In this document: one piece after another, positions 61,989 to 64,000 of the stretch
How the letters are laid out: each line of letters begins with the position of its first letter
How positions within the stretch are numbered: the stretch's first letter is position 1
Origin: Phlebotomus papatasi
Lineage: Eukaryota > Arthropoda > Insecta > Diptera > Psychodidae
NCBI RefSeq assembly: GCF_024763615.1
Contig: NC_077222.1
Coordinates: forward strand, 89,900,001-89,964,000
Direction of reading: 5' to 3'
DNA: 64,000 bases
Made by a program: the position numbers and the translations under genes
Notes under the pieces: model-generated
Seen by the model: the letters and a program-made list of their open reading frames with translations, nothing else
Databases searched by the model: none
What the model was told of the DNA's origin: nothing

Positions 61989-63119
61989 ATGAGATCACCT
62001 GTCGACCGGGAAAAAGTTATTAAAATACCCAGCTATTTTATTGAAAAGCCCGAAAATCCTCACTTATTAGAAGTATATTGCGTTTACAAAACAGATAGGG
62101 CTCAATTTACATTTTTAGTGGACACCGGCTCTCCTTTTTCCTTTATAAAACTTAGATGCTTACACCCGGAAATACCTGTTGTGGTCTCAAGAACAATGGC
62201 AATTGGAGGAATAACTGAAGGTGTAGTGAAGACACTCGGTACAGTCTCACTACGTATGGGATTTACGTCATTTGATCATCAAGATGTCTTAGCATTGCTC
62301 CACGTACTTCCTAACAGACCATTCCCTTTTGATGGCATCATAGGGAGAGATCTTTTATCAGCATTAGATGCAGTGATTCATGTCAATCAAAGGCTCGTTC
62401 TCTTTAACAAATTACAGATAGCTGTTCCATTCATTCCTTTTTCTCTGGATCAGCATCGTCTCCAAGATGAATTTAACTCGAATTCCCCTGGCCAAAATAA
62501 TTTATCTAAATCGCATGCAAAAAGCGATCCGCTCTTATCGCCAGAATTCGATGATTCTCCCCAAAATCAGTCTTCCACGCATGACAAGACCAATGAGCCC
62601 ACAGAAAGAATTTCTTCACAAAATGCTGATTCAGACCAAATTCAATTGAGACCCAATTCCGAAACTTATGTTGAATTTGCATTTCCGCATAATGAACCTC
62701 AAGTGTGTCACCAACATAATTTTGATGACAAAGTATATATTCCGGATTGTGTCATCACCCCAATAAATAATAAAGCGCGAATTCCCATAATAAATAAAAA
62801 TCCGCACACAGTTCAAGTGCAACGCATTGCTCCGATTACTGACCTTCTCCACGAATATTGTGTATTCTCTTTGGAGCCCACCACTAAAAATGATGATTCA
62901 GATATAGAAGCAAGGGCAAATAAAATTTTGTCAATTCTTCAAGTTAATGAAAAACTGAATGTTAATGACCGAGAATTTCGCCGTCGGCGAGTGATTTCGC
63001 CACCGATTCCTATTGTAGCTTCTTCGGTATTGCTTGAACGACCGTCATTACCTGCTCTTCCGCCTCCTCTACCAAATGACGTCTATGAAACGCCTATAAG
63101 AAAACCTATTTTTTTTTAA
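61989..63119 (+). CDS. pro: Aspartic protease of the LTR element, truncated pol
   Basis: 376 residues. Retropepsin motifs: FLVDTGSPFSFI with catalytic Asp at residue 45, and DGIIGRDLL at 115-123 (the second conserved hydrophobic-Gly block). Residues about 220-320 resemble the linker that joins protease to reverse transcriptase in Ty3/gypsy pol (R-P-x-S-E-T-x-V-E, then V-Y-I-P-D and a helix ILQVNEKLNVND). The frame then ends in a Pro-rich tail with no RT motif (no YxDD). The ATG overlaps the stop of an upstream +1 frame as ATGA, a layout suited to reinitiation or frameshifting; which is used cannot be told. Confidence 0.78.
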   Translation: MRSPVDREKVIKIPSYFIEKPENPHLLEVYCVYKTDRAQFTFLVDTGSPFSFIKLRCLHPEIPVVVSRTMAIGGITEGVVKTLGTVSLRMGFTSFDHQDVLALLHVLPNRPFPFDGIIGRDLLSALDAVIHVNQRLVLFNKLQIAVPFIPFSLDQHRLQDEFNSNSPGQNNLSKSHAKSDPLLSPEFDDSPQNQSSTHDKTNEPTERISSQNADSDQIQLRPNSETYVEFAFPHNEPQVCHQHNFDDKVYIPDCVITPINNKARIPIINKNPHTVQVQRIAPITDLLHEYCVFSLEPTTKNDDSDIEARANKILSILQVNEKLNVNDREFRRRRVISPPIPIVASSVLLERPSLPALPPPLPNDVYETPIRKPIFF

Positions 63120-63516
63120 ATAACCCTTCCAGAGTATTCTTTTCTTTATATAAAAAAAAAAAAAACACCGCCAAAAAAAAAAAAAAAAAAAAGTAGCTAT
63201 ATACAAAAATAATTAATTTAAGTAATCTATTCATTGTGTAATGCTAATATTTGCAATATTTTATACCACTATTTATTATACTATATTTTATATTCTATAC
63301 TATACTATACTTTTCTATACTATTGTATCATTATTATATTTGACGATCACGGTAAACAAACAAGCTATAATTTATAACTATTTATTGTAACTTATAATCT
63401 AATTGTCTTTTTTTATTGTAAAACATAGTCTACATTAATGATATGAATTTTAAAATTTTATTGCCAATCGTATACAAAAATACAAATTATATACAAAAAA
63501 AAAGAAAGATACACCA

Positions 63517-63552
<36 letters not shown>

Positions 63553-63589
63553 AATGTAATTAGATATATTAATTTATATGCCTTCGTCC
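63120..63589 (+). other. Low-complexity filler in place of RT and integrase
   Basis: Long A runs (63152-63164, 63173-63191, 63521-63549) and TATACTA-type simple sequence. No reading frame. The runs may be replication slippage or the scar of the pol deletion. Confidence 0.7.
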
Positions 63590-63602
63590 AAAAGGGGAGG
63601 AG
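63590..63602 (+). other. Polypurine tract
   Basis: AAAAGGGGAGGAG directly before the 3' LTR, as expected for the plus-strand primer of an LTR element. Confidence 0.88.
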
Positions 63603-63825
63603 TGTTGCAAAACAGGAAAAATGCCCAAAATGCTTAACTTTTAGAATGCACTTTTCCTGCTTTGACACCTTTACTCTTCCTCTTTCCATTATTTATATTA
63701 AATTTATTATTATTTTTATACAAGAAATGTCGCGACATTATAAAATGTTCGCGACCCATTGTAATTTGGTTCAGTTCTACTCAATAAACCGCGAAAACTT
63801 CACCACGCCTTTTCATTTCGCTTCA
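63603..63825 (+). repeat. 3' LTR
   Basis: Identical over 223 bp to 60211-60433. AATAAA at 63783-63788. Followed by the target duplication ATCT. Confidence 0.93.
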
Positions 63826-63829
63826 ATCT

Positions 63830-64000
63830 TTAGAAAATCAAAAATGAAATTTTGAGAAATGCTTGAATTCTTGACTTATACGGTCTTCACTTCAGACTTT
63901 ATTTTTAATCACATGGGTTGACATCGACACCTCTAATACTGAAAAGTTTTCAGAGAAAGTTTTAGTTTTCGCTTGAATATTGAGGATTAATGATCCATTA
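63830..64000. other. Right flank, non-coding
   Basis: Too short to interpret. No feature seen. Confidence 0.4.

Larger units (their letters stand above)
60211..63825 (+). mobile_element. Non-autonomous Ty3/gypsy-like LTR retrotransposon carrying gag and protease only
   Basis: 3615 bp, flanked by ATCT at 60207-60210 and 63826-63829 (4-bp target duplication, usual for Ty3/gypsy). Identical 223-bp LTRs, primer-binding site, gag, aspartic protease, an A/T-rich filler and a polypurine tract follow in the standard order. Reverse transcriptase, RNase H and integrase are absent: only about 470 bp separate the protease stop from the polypurine tract. Identical LTRs imply a recent insertion, so the element has probably moved using enzymes from another copy. 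No env-like frame. Confidence 0.9.

Overview
This is eukaryotic DNA: AT-rich, intron-containing and dense in transposons, with no operons or bacterial signals. An insect is most likely, plausibly a dipteran. The LTR element primes from a sequence that fits my recollection of the 3' end of insect tRNA-His, and the mobile elements (mariner, Tc1-like, pogo-like, hAT-like, piggyBac-like and Harbinger-like MITEs, a non-LTR relic) are an arthropod mixture. The species is not determined.

The only host gene I can support is on the minus strand between about 22.5 kb and the left edge. Five exons (22206-22476, 17222-17443, 12501-13159, 7947-8765, 3939-4611) join in phase into 881 codons of a single-pass membrane protein with FG-GAP/beta-propeller repeats, most like the FAM234 (ITFG3) family. 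The last visible exon ends at a strong splice donor, so the C-terminus lies outside the window. Introns of 3.3 to 4.8 kb are mostly transposon; intron 4 is almost wholly one hAT-like insertion of 2.9 kb.

From 23 to 60 kb I find no convincing host gene. There are many palindromic MITEs, several nested in one another. Three copies of a foldback element have arms made of tandem short repeats around a conserved core. A dispersed repeat at 24.5-25.9 kb carries three unrelated insertions. There are broken mariner, Tc1, pogo and non-LTR sequences. A purine-rich stretch at 54-56 kb ending in a consensus splice donor could be an untranslated exon of a plus-strand gene further right.

From 60211 to 63825 lies a structurally intact LTR retrotransposon with identical 223-bp LTRs, a 4-bp target duplication, a tRNA-His primer site and a polypurine tract. 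It carries only gag and an aspartic protease. The protease reading frame ends just where reverse transcriptase should begin, so the element must depend on enzymes made elsewhere. Together with the layered nesting, it is the most unusual object in the window.
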